This document shows positions 43,904 through 53,500 of a stretch of DNA of 64,000 nt, piece by piece. How positions within the stretch are numbered: position 1 is the stretch's first letter; each line of letters begins with the position of its first letter. The notes under the pieces were generated by a model. It did no database searches and was not told the DNA's origin. It saw only the letters and a program-made list of their open reading frames with translations. The DNA lies in NCBI RefSeq assembly GCF_900155965.1, contig NZ_FTMG01000008.1, forward strand, positions 188,410-252,409. Reading direction: 5' to 3'. The stretch comes from Mucilaginibacter lappiensis. GTDB taxonomy: Bacteria; Bacteroidota; Bacteroidia; Sphingobacteriales; Sphingobacteriaceae. The translations under genes were made by a program, and so were the position numbers.

Positions 43904-45052
43904 TTATGATCTTGATTCCTTATAACCATCATTAAGCATCCAGTGACTGAACGTTGCATATTCGCGGGCATAATCTTTGGCATCCCGGGCTATCTCTACG
44001 TTCCACGATAATTGCCTTACCTTGTTATAATGAGGTATGCGGTTGGCTTCGTACACTTTTAATGCAGTGGTTAAAGAAGAGTTTGCTTTTAATGCCTTAG
44101 TGAGGACAATTACGTCTTCTATACCCAGGGTCCCACCAGCTGATATATGCGGTGATAGACCGTGGGCCGCATCACCAATCAGGGCTACACGCTGTGACAC
44201 CCAGGAAGGCAGTGGCGGAACAAACATGATCTGGTTGTGCAGGATCATTTCTTCAGGCGTGCGCCCGATCAATTTTATTAAAGCATCGCCCCAGCCATTA
44301 TCATTCATCAGGGCTGCACGTTTTAAGGCTTCTTCTTTTTTTGATCCGGTGGGCTCTACACTATCAAATTGATTGATCATCCAGGTAGTTTCATTACCAT
44401 ATGTTTGAAAATAACCGCCCCGGGTTCGTTCATGTCCAACAGTAAGTACACTCCCAACTGCGGGCTCATCACCAGATGGAAGCAAAGCCCTCCATACATG
44501 ATGCCCTTTATGCTCCTGGGCAGTATAGTTGGGTAACAATTGATTCCGCACTTTGGAATACACGCCGTCTGCACCGATAAGCAGGTCAGCTAAGATATGT
44601 TCGCCATTCTCCAATAATACTTTAACCTCATCAGCGCTTTCTTCAAAACCGACAACACGTGCTTTAAGATTAATATTATCCTGACCCATTGCCGCTGCCA
44701 GTATATTATTGAGTTGAGGCCGCGGATATAATACAAAGGAGTGATCTTCCGCGCCAAATCCTTCGGCCTTGAACCGGTGACCGGCAGCGTTATAAAACCA
44801 AGCCTCTATTGGTGTACCCACATTGCGCATTTGTTGGCCCATTCCCAGGTCTTCAAGTACATCCAGCGCATTTTTCCACAAACCTATAGATGCCCCAGCC
44901 GCCCTGATCTCTGCGGCCTGTTCGCAAACTATAACATCAGCCCCCATACGTTTAAGCGCTATACCGACAGTTAAACCTACCAGACCTCCACCAGCAACCA
45001 CAACCCGTAATTTCTTTATCATAGTTTCAGTTAATTCATTTGAATTTTCCAT
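43904..45052 (-). CDS. FAD-dependent monooxygenase (PHBH fold)
   Basis: Class A flavoprotein hydroxylase of 382 residues from the ATG at 45052 (an in-frame ATG 54 bases upstream adds a basic stretch without homology to the fold). The FAD-binding Rossmann motif is VVVAGGGLVGLTVG (GGGLVG at 21-26). The second FAD motif is ALIGDAAHGLSPHISAGG with Asp294. The DG-type motif is ADLLIGADGVYSKVR. TetX-like and salicylate hydroxylase-like enzymes share this layout. It probably hydroxylates an aromatic or polyketide-like compound with NAD(P)H and O2. Divergent from an AraC regulator that likely controls it. Confidence 0.92.
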   Translation of the reverse strand: MENSNELTETMIKKLRVVVAGGGLVGLTVGIALKRMGADVIVCEQAAEIRAAGASIGLWKNALDVLEDLGMGQQMRNVGTPIEAWFYNAAGHRFKAEGFGAEDHSFVLYPRPQLNNILAAAMGQDNINLKARVVGFEESADEVKVLLENGEHILADLLIGADGVYSKVRNQLLPNYTAQEHKGHHVWRALLPSGDEPAVGSVLTVGHERTRGGYFQTYGNETTWMINQFDSVEPTGSKKEEALKRAALMNDNGWGDALIKLIGRTPEEMILHNQIMFVPPLPSWVSQRVALIGDAAHGLSPHISAGGTLGIEDVIVLTKALKANSSLTTALKVYEANRIPHYNKVRQLSWNVEIARDAKDYAREYATFSHWMLNDGYKESRS

Positions 45053-45162
45053 CGCTTTTATTTTTTTTATTAATTTTATACAAAGAAAAGTGGATTTGTA
45101 TACCATATATAGATTAAATCGCTGGTATTGTACCTCAAATCACAGAATTAATTGATAACACT

Positions 45163-46032
45163 ATGGCTAATAAAATCAATAGGCAAATTCCCGAGTTCGG
45201 CATATCTGGGAGCAATATAAAAGGCATCGCCCTGAAAAATCTTGACCTTAACCAAAAGGCCCCTGGGGAACACCACACCGGATTTGCACATCGAGATGAT
45301 CACTATATGCTGGTAGCGCTTTGGGAAGGTAAATTAAAAGCCATTATTGATTTTGAAGATCACGAATTCAGCGCACCCTGTTTGCTAATGATCTTTCCAG
45401 AACAAGTACATCAATTAATGCCGCAAACTCATTTATCTGGCTGGACGATCAGTTTTGACACAGCGTTGATCAGTGAAGAAACCAGGAGCATATTAGAAAA
45501 GGATTGGCAAAATCAAACCCCTTCTTTCAGCAACGTTCCTGTTGTCTGGTTAGAGCAAATAAACAGCTTGTTTGTTGCGATTAGTCAGCTGTACAACAAA
45601 CCATTGATTACATCCCAAAATGCCATAACGGCTTTACTCATAGGGCTACTGTATATTATTATCGGTAATATAGCAGGAGTAGAAGTTAAAACTAAAAATA
45701 AGAAAAGTAGGCCTACGCTGATTAAGCAGCAATTTTTACACCTGCTTTATAAACATTTTAAAGACTGGAAGAAACCCTCTGTGTATGCTGAAAAGTTAAA
45801 TATTACCACAGCGCATCTGAACGATACCGTTAAACGGATCACAGGCAGGTCAGCTACTGAAGCTATACAGGAACATTGCATTCTGGAAGCGCGGCGATTA
45901 CTGCGTTATACCGATTTGGGCGTAAAAGAAGTGGGTTACCAGGTAGGATATTTAAATCCTAGTCACTTCATCAAAATTTTCAAAGCGGTAACCAGCCTGA
46001 CACCGGCTCAATACAGGCAGGGTCTGATTTAA
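45163..46032 (+). CDS. AraC-family transcriptional regulator
   Basis: A 289-residue DNA-binding protein. The N-terminal cupin-like effector domain (about 20-130) has HHTGFAHRDDHYMLVALWEG and MIFPEQVHQLMP. Two helix-turn-helix motifs lie in the C-terminal 100 residues: YAEKLNITTAHLNDTVKRIT and VKEVGYQVGYLNPSHFIKIF, the latter being the classic AraC signature. Transcribed away from the FAD monooxygenase operon with 110 bp between the starts, so it most likely regulates that operon. Confidence 0.94.
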   Translation: MANKINRQIPEFGISGSNIKGIALKNLDLNQKAPGEHHTGFAHRDDHYMLVALWEGKLKAIIDFEDHEFSAPCLLMIFPEQVHQLMPQTHLSGWTISFDTALISEETRSILEKDWQNQTPSFSNVPVVWLEQINSLFVAISQLYNKPLITSQNAITALLIGLLYIIIGNIAGVEVKTKNKKSRPTLIKQQFLHLLYKHFKDWKKPSVYAEKLNITTAHLNDTVKRITGRSATEAIQEHCILEARRLLRYTDLGVKEVGYQVGYLNPSHFIKIFKAVTSLTPAQYRQGLI

Positions 46033-46066
46033 CTTTTTTAGCAGAAAATCCCGATTATCTTAGGGC

Positions 46067-46110
46067 AAAAAGACCACAAACCAGGTGTTAAATCTGATTT
46101 GTGGTCTTTT
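46067..46110 (+). terminator. Hairpin terminator after the AraC gene
   Basis: AAAAAGACCACAA and TTGTGGTCTTTT pair around a loop of about 19 bases, followed by the TTTTGTGACG tail element. Confidence 0.85.
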
Positions 46111-46138
46111 GTGACGGTGTCCGACTGCAGTTCTCGAA
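46109..46138. repeat. Post-terminator tail element, copy 1
   Basis: Directly after the hairpin comes TTGTGACG, then about 10 bases, then GCAGTTCTCGA. The same arrangement recurs after the hairpin at 48889. On the reverse strand it reads TTCGA...GTCACA, like the T-arm and acceptor end of a degraded tRNA. Confidence 0.4.
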
Positions 46139-46295
46139 CACCTTTGTAAGTGATTTGAAGAAATTGGCTTCTATTGATCTTTAATTACAATTGAAATAAT
46201 ATAGGCATCCTTAGTCTCTAAATAGGGTGTATGTCAATGAAATTTTTAAGTTTGCTTAATGTTTCCAAAATATTGAACAAATCTTAGGATAGATT
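46139..46295. other. Intergenic stretch without visible features
   Basis: AT-rich DNA between the tail element and the minus-strand azoR stop. I see no ORF, repeat or strong hairpin. Confidence 0.4.
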
Positions 46296-46898
46296 TTAAT
46301 CGATTTTTATACTGTCTATCGCTCTTTCCATTGCGTATTCCTTAACGCCAGGTACTTTTAGCCCTTCTGCACGTAATACGGTTAGGTCGGTCATACCTAA
46401 AAAGCCAAGGAATGCCTTCAAATAAGGCGCAACAAAATCATTGGCTTTGCCTGGCCCTTCTGAATAAATACCTCCGGAAGACATGGCAACATAAACCTTT
46501 TTTCCCGTGATCTTGCCAATGGGGCCACTTTCACCGTAACCAAAAGTGATCCCGGCCCGGGTAATATGATCGATCCATGCCTTTAATGCCGAATGGATGG
46601 TAAAGTTGATCAATGGCGCACCAATGACAATGATGTTTGCACCGAATAGCTGTTTAACCAACTTGTCAGAAAGGCGAACGGATTCTTTATCTGCTTCGCT
46701 TAGCTGATCTTTAGGCGTAAACATAGCGCGCAGGACGGCAGGATTTAAATGCGGAATTTCGATATCGACCAGGTTCAATTCTTCTACGGTACTGTTCGGA
46801 TATTTGTCTTGAATCTTTTCAACAATAGCGTTACCCAGCTTAATACTGTGCGATGCCGAACCCTGTATACTTGATTTTAAATGAAGGATGTGTGTCAT
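46296..46898 (-). CDS. azoR: FMN-dependent NADH-azoreductase
   Basis: Flavodoxin-fold NAD(P)H:quinone/azo reductase of 200 residues. The start at 46898 gives MTHILHLKSSIQGSASHSIK, the expected phosphate-binding loop at the N-terminus; an upstream in-frame start at 46943 would cross the regulatory region. Further blocks are IIVIGAPLINFTIHSALKAW, GITFGYGESGP and KVYVAMSSGGIYSEG. Family members detoxify quinones and electrophiles using FMN. It is divergent from an HxlR-type regulator with overlapping operators and promoters between them, a standard redox-sensing arrangement. Confidence 0.93.
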   Translation of the reverse strand: MTHILHLKSSIQGSASHSIKLGNAIVEKIQDKYPNSTVEELNLVDIEIPHLNPAVLRAMFTPKDQLSEADKESVRLSDKLVKQLFGANIIVIGAPLINFTIHSALKAWIDHITRAGITFGYGESGPIGKITGKKVYVAMSSGGIYSEGPGKANDFVAPYLKAFLGFLGMTDLTVLRAEGLKVPGVKEYAMERAIDSIKID

Positions 46899-46961
46899 AG
46901 TATTTACTTGATTATTTTTCAAAGGCAAAACTATGGTTACCAACCGGTGAAAAGTGAGTAC

Positions 46962-47006
46962 TTACCCAAAGGTAACCGCTTACATTGGGGTAAGTGATTA
47001 CCTTTG
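46962..47006. promoter_or_regulatory. Divergent azoR/HxlR promoters with two operator palindromes
   Basis: Palindrome 1, TTACC-CAAA-GGTAA (46962-46975), overlaps a minus-strand -7 box TACCTTTG (46974 to 46967) facing azoR. Palindrome 2, GGTAA-GTGA-TTACC (46989-47002), overlaps a plus-strand TACCTTTG (46999-47006) facing the HxlR gene. The two centres are 27 bp apart. A weaker GGTT-N3-AACC dyad lies at 46936-46946. The arrangement predicts that HxlR binding blocks both promoters. Confidence 0.75.
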
Positions 47007-47010
47007 CGTT

Positions 47011-47388
47011 ATGAAAGTGATTAAAGATGAGAACCTTCCAGACAAAGAGGCTTGTGCCGGCTCGCTCAAAAACGTCATTGATGCGCTGTATGTACTTAAT
47101 GGAAAATGGAAACTAGCTTTGATTCTTTCCCTGGTGCAATCCTCCAAACGTTTTAACGAGATCCAGCAGGAGCTCACTGGTATATCTGCCAAAGTATTAG
47201 CTAAAGAGTTAAAAGATCTGGAGTTAAATGACTTTATCAAACGTAATGTATACCCAACTACACCGGTAAGCATTATTTATGAAGCAACCGGATATAGCCG
47301 AACTTTAAAAAACGTATTAGGCGAACTAAGTGCCTGGGGTGAACAGCACCGGGAAAAAGTTAAACAAAGCATGCGGAAGCAGTCCTGA
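47011..47388 (+). CDS. HxlR-family winged-helix transcriptional regulator
   Basis: A 125-residue regulator from the ATG at 47011. A GTG further upstream would place the palindromic operators inside the coding region. The N-terminal CAGSLKNVIDALYVLNGKWK is the hallmark with a conserved Cys that often senses redox or electrophile stress. The winged helix continues with LILSLVQSSKRFNEIQQEL and TGISAKVLAKELKDLELNDF. If TACCTTTG at 46999-47006 is the -7 box, the transcript starts almost at the ATG (leaderless). Likely repressor of azoR and of itself. Confidence 0.93.
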   Translation: MKVIKDENLPDKEACAGSLKNVIDALYVLNGKWKLALILSLVQSSKRFNEIQQELTGISAKVLAKELKDLELNDFIKRNVYPTTPVSIIYEATGYSRTLKNVLGELSAWGEQHREKVKQSMRKQS

Positions 47389-47481
47389 GTATTAAAATAA
47401 ACACGATAGCTATTATAGATCGTCAATTATAAAAGGTCTGGTACTGTCCTCCTGACTGTAATTTTCACAAGTTGGATATTA

Positions 47482-48189
47482 TTAGTCATTAAAATATAAC
47501 ATTGTACCAGGGCTTATTTCATAAGGAGGCTTACCTTGTTCAAATACCCGGGAATCAAACAGGCCTTCTGTTGTTATAATATCGCCTTTTACCCTGATCC
47601 AACTGCCTTCGCGCAGACCGACCACCGGGATTGTGTTTTGCGTATGGAATTCTTTAATGCGGGTTTCACGGGTTTCGCCATTATGCTTCAATTGAGGAGA
47701 TGGATCAAGATAATGAGCGTTAATGTTAAATGGTACCAGGCCCATCGTGCCAAAATCAGGTGGATATACAATAGGCATATCGTTAGTGGTTTGCATGTTG
47801 ATGCCTCCAATATTACTCCCTGCACTGGTGCCCAGATACGGAGTCCCTTTTTCTACTACTTCTTTCAACAGATTCATCAGCTCCTGGTCATGCAATTGTT
47901 TAACGAGCAGAAAGGTATTACCACCACCTGTGAAAACTCCCCGGGCATGCTGAAGGGCGTTTAAGGGGTTGTTGAAGGTATGCAACCCTTTTACAGTGAT
48001 GCCCAAAGCGGCAAAGGTCTCTGCTGCTTTCCGCGTATAATCATCATGTGAGATACCGCCGGGGCGGGCATAAGGAATAAACACGATCTCGTTTAATCCA
48101 GCAAACAGGTCAGAAATAAATGGTTTCAGGTAGGTCAGGTATTCTTCCCCAAACAAAGCCGAGGTACTGGCAAGTATTACATTTTTCAT
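47482..48189 (-). CDS. pepE: Dipeptidase E (peptidase S51, aspartyl dipeptidase)
   Basis: Cytoplasmic serine peptidase of 235 residues that cuts Asp-X dipeptides. The family motif GVFTGGGNTFLL and the nucleophile elbow LGTSAGSNIGG are present. Ser122, Asp137 (TNDMPI) and His159 (NAHYLDP) align with the E. coli PepE triad Ser120/Asp135/His157 at a constant offset of two. No signal peptide. Length matches the family (about 230). It is a stand-alone gene, convergent with the HxlR gene and divergent from the GNAT gene. Confidence 0.95.
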   Translation of the reverse strand: MKNVILASTSALFGEEYLTYLKPFISDLFAGLNEIVFIPYARPGGISHDDYTRKAAETFAALGITVKGLHTFNNPLNALQHARGVFTGGGNTFLLVKQLHDQELMNLLKEVVEKGTPYLGTSAGSNIGGINMQTTNDMPIVYPPDFGTMGLVPFNINAHYLDPSPQLKHNGETRETRIKEFHTQNTIPVVGLREGSWIRVKGDIITTEGLFDSRVFEQGKPPYEISPGTMLYFND

Positions 48190-48403
48190 AGTGCTAAAAT
48201 AATGTTTTATGGGATTTAATAGTTTTTTCGTATAGTCAGAATTTAAACCGGACTATCTATTTTATTAAGATTGGATCACACGAGGGGACCGGTAAGCAGG
48301 TACCTTTGTTATATCTGCAATAAAAAATAGCAATGTTGAAATGATCGTGATGTACGATTTGGCAAAGAGCAGATAAATAATACAACCCTATAAATCAAAA
48401 GAT

Positions 48404-48811
48404 ATGATTACCTATCAAGTAGAAAATAATTTAACAGCAGAAGAATTCATACAGATTTTGGTTAGATCAACCTTGGGCGAAAGAAGGCCTGTGGGTGAAC
48501 CGGAGCGGATTGAAAAAATGCTCCAACACGGAAACTTGATTGTTACAGCCAGGGATGGTGATGCGCTGGTGGGTGTAGCCCGGTCATTAACAGACTTTTT
48601 ATATTGTACATATTTGTCTGATTTGGCTGTTGATGAAGCCTATCAAAAACAAGGGATTGGCAAAGAACTGATAAGACTCACTAAGAAGGAAACCCCACAG
48701 GCCAAGCTGATTTTGCTTGCTGCCCCCAAAGCTATAAACTATTACCCTAGAATAGGGATGAGTCAATGGGAGCACTGTTTTGTACTGGATGACGAAAAGG
48801 CGTTGAAATAA
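48404..48811 (+). CDS. GNAT-family N-acetyltransferase
   Basis: Acetyl-CoA-dependent acyltransferase of 135 residues. The core motif A is LSDLAVDEAYQKQGIGKELI, where QKQGIG (81-86) binds the CoA pyrophosphate. The C-terminal strand YYPRIGMSQWEHCF is typical of small GNAT proteins. TACCTTTG about 100 bases upstream (48301-48308) could be a -7 box. The substrate cannot be predicted. Confidence 0.88.
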   Translation: MITYQVENNLTAEEFIQILVRSTLGERRPVGEPERIEKMLQHGNLIVTARDGDALVGVARSLTDFLYCTYLSDLAVDEAYQKQGIGKELIRLTKKETPQAKLILLAAPKAINYYPRIGMSQWEHCFVLDDEKALK

Positions 48812-48888
48812 GGCTTCGCGATAAGTTATGTTCAAACCAGTATAGACCGCTAACTTTTAAACACACTTTAAAGAATTAGATAAAATAG

Positions 48889-48921
48889 AAAACGGCCTTT
48901 ACGGTGTCTTGAAAGCCGTTT
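48889..48921 (+). terminator. Hairpin after the GNAT gene
   Basis: AAAACGGC with CTTT pairs with AAA-GCCGTTT around a loop of about 14 bases, 77 bp after the GNAT stop. It is directly followed by the TGTGACG tail element. Confidence 0.65.
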
Positions 48922-48949
48922 GTGACGACCAGACCCGCAGCTCTCGAGC
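48920..48949. repeat. Post-terminator tail element, copy 2
   Basis: TTGTGACG, 9 bases, then GCAGCTCTCGA: the same order and spacing as at 46109-46138. It lies immediately after a hairpin, in a 379-bp gene-free region that otherwise holds only the GH43 operator. Confidence 0.4.
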
Positions 48950-49125
48950 TCTTTTATTGAAGATTTTAGAAGGTTAGCATCAATAAATGTCAATTGTAAT
49001 GTAGATCATCGTCCGGAATGTAAAAGTTGAGAAGTGTTTTATTTATAATAATCTTTCACATTAAGGGAATATTAACTTTTTTTTAATTGTCAGCATGTTA
49101 TTTGCTCGTGAATTGGTGGGGCGGC

Positions 49126-49147
49126 CTGATACAATTAATTGAATCAG
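49126..49147. promoter_or_regulatory. 22-bp near-perfect palindrome upstream of the GH43 gene
   Basis: CTGATACAATT and AATTGAATCAG are complementary except for one position in each arm. The site ends 43 bases before the GH43 ATG. Its size and symmetry fit a dimeric regulator such as a LacI- or GntR-type protein, although no such gene lies in this window. Confidence 0.6.
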
Positions 49148-49190
49148 AAACAAGCTTGATAAGTTAAACTCTAGTAATATTCTATATAAT

Positions 49191-50144
49191 ATGAAAATGA
49201 ACAAACAGACATTTGCGGGGCTATTCCTGGTTATTCATTTCTTTTTTCCATTAGCAGGTAGGGGACAAAACCCCATTATACGAAACATTTATACAGCCGA
49301 TCCATCTGCACATGTTTGGAGCGATGGAAGATTGTATGTTTATCCATCTCATGATGTTGACCCTCCGCGGGGATGTGACCTGATGGATAAATACCATGTG
49401 TTTTCTACAGATGATATGGTACATTGGAAAGATCACGGCGAGATACTTAACGCAAATGATGTATCCTGGGGCCGGAAAGAAGGTGGTTTTATGTGGGCGC
49501 CAGATTGTGCCTATAAAAACGGCAAATATTATTTTTATTTTCCGCATCCTAGTGGAACAGATTGGAATAAAACCTGGAAGGTTGGTATTGCCGTTAGCAC
49601 CCAACCTGCTAGTGGGTTCGTATCACAAGGATATCTTGATCTGGGTGATGACAGTCGCTCCATGATTGACCCTTGTGTGTTTGTAGATGACGATGGACAA
49701 GCTTACTTTTATTATGGGGGCGGGGGTAGATGTGTTGGCACAAAATTAAAAAGTAACATGACGGAAATAGCAGAACCACTTAAAACAATGGAAGGATTAA
49801 AGGACTTTCATGAGGCAACCTGGATATTTAAGAGAAACAATGTTTATTATCTGACTTATGCAGATAACAATACTGTAAATGGCAAAGGAGCGAATAGGTT
49901 AAATTATGCAACAAGCAAAAGTCCGCTGGGACCCTGGACTTATGGGGGCGTCTATCTGGACCCAACAAGTTGCGATACCAGCCACGGCTCCGTAGTTGAA
50001 TATAAAGGTCAGTGGTATGCCTTTTATCACAACAGTGTACTTTCCGGCCGGGGGAATCTAAGGTCAGTTTGTGTCGATAAGTTATATTTCAATAAAGACG
50101 GATCTATACAAAAAGTAGTTCAAACAGGTATGCTAAGCCAATAG
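49191..50144 (+). CDS. Glycoside hydrolase family 43
   Basis: Secreted five-bladed propeller hydrolase of 317 residues, most likely an alpha-L-arabinofuranosidase or beta-xylosidase. Signal peptide of about 26 residues. The catalytic trio is visible: general base Asp37 (YTADPSAHVW), pKa modulator Asp160 (SMIDPCVFVDDDG) and general acid Glu208 (DFHEATWIF). The late SHGSVVEYKGQWY supplies the metal-near His. No carbohydrate-binding module is attached. It has its own operator-like palindrome and terminator, so it is a separate unit beside the SusC/SusD pair that follows. Confidence 0.93.
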   Translation: MKMNKQTFAGLFLVIHFFFPLAGRGQNPIIRNIYTADPSAHVWSDGRLYVYPSHDVDPPRGCDLMDKYHVFSTDDMVHWKDHGEILNANDVSWGRKEGGFMWAPDCAYKNGKYYFYFPHPSGTDWNKTWKVGIAVSTQPASGFVSQGYLDLGDDSRSMIDPCVFVDDDGQAYFYYGGGGRCVGTKLKSNMTEIAEPLKTMEGLKDFHEATWIFKRNNVYYLTYADNNTVNGKGANRLNYATSKSPLGPWTYGGVYLDPTSCDTSHGSVVEYKGQWYAFYHNSVLSGRGNLRSVCVDKLYFNKDGSIQKVVQTGMLSQ

Positions 50145-50224
50145 CGACATTATATATACCCATAGATTAGGCTTCTATGTTTTATCTGGTGTCCGGATCA
50201 GGTTATTCTGCATTTTCATAATGG

Positions 50225-50254
50225 TGCCCCTTTTACGTTTTGATAAAAGGGGCA
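50225..50254 (+). terminator. Hairpin terminator after GH43
   Basis: TGCCCCTTTTA and TAAAAGGGGCA pair perfectly around an 8-base loop, followed by a run of T residues. Confidence 0.92.
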
Positions 50255-50557
50255 TTTTTTTACGAGCATACAAACAACGCCTGTATGTGATCCTCTCAAT
50301 CCCAAGGGTTATATTCAACCCTGCAAATAATATGATTTATAGGTGTTTCTCCCAAATTTGAGTTAATAATCTCGCGCCTTTTTATAGCAGAGCCTGAATT
50401 TATTACTGATGTAAGCATTTGAATTTAAGTGTGTTGTATTTGGTGTTTTTCTGTTATCGCTATATTAATCTGTTATTAAGATTTTATTAATGCCCGAGAG
50501 GTTATTTACTCCCAGTTAAATAAACCAATTTTTTATAACCCAAATTTTCAATAGAGC
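50255..50557. other. Leader region of the locus C SusC gene
   Basis: A 303-bp AT-rich stretch between the GH43 terminator and the SusC start. It must hold the SusC promoter, but I cannot place a clear -7 box, repeat or dyad. No ORF. Confidence 0.35.
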
Positions 50558-53500
50558 ATGAAAAGATTTTTATGTATGCTGTTGGTATGCTGTATTACTT
50601 GGAGCAGCTATGCCGCGGCCACACACCTAAAGGATAATAAAGATGCCCTGACCGCCGCGCCTATAAGCGGTATAGTCAAGGATAGCAAAGGCGTGCCGCT
50701 GCCCGGCGTATCGGTAAAAATACAGGGAAGCAGCACCGTGGCCTTAACAGATGTAAGTGGTGTATTTAAAATAGATGCACCTGCAGGAGCTACTTTATTG
50801 TTTACCTATGTGGGTTTTGAAGACCAAAAAGTTGTTTTGAACGGCCAGGCCACATTAGATATCACCCTAGCCGAAAAAACTATAGGCTTAAATGAGGTGG
50901 TTGCCGTAGGTTATGGTATTCAACAAAAAAGAGATGTAACCGGTGCTACCAGCACGGTTACCGCCAAAGAGATAGCCAAACGGCCTTTGATTAGAGTAGA
51001 ACAGGCTTTACAAGGTACCACCGCCGGTGTAACCGTATCCAGTAACAGTGGCCAGCCTGGTGTTGGTTTAAGTGTAAAAATACGTGGAGCTAACTCCATC
51101 ACCGGTTCCACAGAACCTTTATATGTTATAGATGGCTATATCGGAGGTAGTATTGAATCGATAAGTCCGAGTGATATTCAGTCACTAGAGATATTAAAAG
51201 ATGCCTCTGCAACGGCTATCTATGGCTCACGCGGCGCCAATGGGGTGGTACTCATCACTACCAGAAGCGGTAAATCAGGCAAGCCTGTCATCAACATCAA
51301 TACCTGGTTTAGCAAGGCAAGCGTCCCCAAAGAGCTTAGTCTGATGAATGCTTATGATTTTGCCCGCACCTTAAATGCACAGTATGCCACAACCGGCAAT
51401 CCACCCGCGTTTTCGGATGCCGATTTGGCCAATTTTAAAAATAATCCAGGAACCGATTGGCAAAAAGCAGTACAGCAAAAACCCTGGATCAGGAGCTATC
51501 AGGGTGATATATCGGGCGGTAGTGATAACGTGAATTACCTGGTGTCATTCAATCATCTTGATCAGCCTGGTTTAATCCTCAACCAGTATTACAAAAGAAC
51601 TACGCTGCGTGCCAACCTGGGCATTAAGCTGAATGACCGGATGGATTTGAAAGTGAACCTGACCGCTTTACTCCCGCAAAGTCGCAATACAGGCTATCAG
51701 GGGGATATCACCGATCCGTTTGCACAAGCCAGTCAATGGGACCCGACTTCACCCGTGCGTGATGCCAGCGGTAACTATGTATTAAGATCTCCGTACGCCT
51801 CAAATCAGATAAATCCGGTGGCGCAGGCCAATAATCAACAGGTTGATGTAAGCACTACTGATATAACCGGTACTGGTGTATTTACTTATCGTATTACCGA
51901 TGATCTGACCCTTACATCTAATAACACCTATGAAAATCAGTCGCAATTAACCCAAACATTGTATGGTTTACAAACCAGTTTAGGTTTGGTGGGTGGCGAC
52001 TACGCAGCTGCAGCTACCGGCAGATACCGTGCTTACCAAACGAGTGATTTCTTAACCTATAAGAAAAAATTGGGTAATCATTCGTTAACAGTCACAGCGT
52101 TATATGAGTTCCAAAACCATCAGAATACCAACATTAACGCACAATCAAAAAATCTGTCAACTTACGCTTTGGGCTACTATAACTTAGGCCTGGGTACAAC
52201 TCAGCTCACTACATCAGGTTATTACCAGGATGCCTTGCAGTCATTCATGGGTAGGGTTAACTATACCTATAAAGATAAATACCTGTTAACAGTCAGTTTA
52301 CGTTCTGATGGATCATCGCATCTCGTTCAAAAATACAGCACATTCCCTTCCGTGGCTTTAGGCTGGAATGCCGGCCGTGAAAGTTTTATTGAAAAATGGA
52401 ACGTTTTCTCTGACTTCAAATTACGTGCAAGCTGGGGTAAAACCGGTAACCAGGCCGTAGCTCCTTACGCTACCATACCGCAGTACGTAACTGGCGGTCC
52501 GGCTTATTATTTTGATGGCACAACATCATCCATTAGTACCCCATTGGGTACACCTGTGTCAAACACATTGAAGTGGGAAACCACTACCACTACAGATGCC
52601 GGTTTAGATATGTCTTTTTTTAAAGGACGTTTAACATTTACGGTTGACGCTTATCATAAAAAGATCAGCAATTTATTATACGCCAGGCAAGTACCTTCCT
52701 ATGATGGTGGTGGCACCTATCTGGCTAATATCGGTAGCCTGGACAATAAAGGTATTGAGTTTGCTTTGGGCGGAACGCCATTAGCCGGTAAACTACATTG
52801 GTCCACCAATTTTAACATATCCTTTAATAAAAACAGGATAACCAGTTTAGGTGGCGACGACAATATTGTCGTAAACAATATTGGCTCGGCACAAAACGGT
52901 GTATCTATATTAAAAGTAGGTATGCCATTGGGTGAGTTTTACGGTTATCAATTCTTAGGAACCTGGAAAACTAGCGAAGCCGCTCAGGCAGCACAATTTG
53001 GTATGAAACCCGGTGACGCTAAATACACCGATGTGAACGGCGACCATAAATATACCGGTGCTGACTTAATGCCTATTGGTAACGGTACACCTAAATACAG
53101 CTTCGGCTTTATTAATGATGTAAGCTATGGTAATTTTACTTTAAGCTTTATGTTCCAGGGAACACATGGCAACCAGATATACAGCGGTACCATCCCTTAT
53201 ACCTTAGGTGGTTTGGGTGACGCCCGCAATGCCACATCAACAACAGCGCTAAATATCTGGACACCGACAAATCAAACCAACAACCCAACATTCAGCAGCA
53301 CAAGTCAGAACTTTATCAACAGCAGCCGTTTTGTTTATAATGCAAGCTATATTAAACTCAAAAACCTGTCCTTGGGTTATACCATACCTGGCCATGTTTT
53401 AAGCCGCGCAGGGTTTAAAAATGTTGAAGTTTATGTGAGCGGACAAAATATCTGGACGATCACTAAATACCCTGGTTATGATCCCGAGGTTTCTAACTCT

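Noticed and set aside
46954..47010. GTG start for the HxlR regulator
   Set aside because: Would make the two operator palindromes and the -7 box part of the coding sequence; the ATG at 47011 fits the family length.
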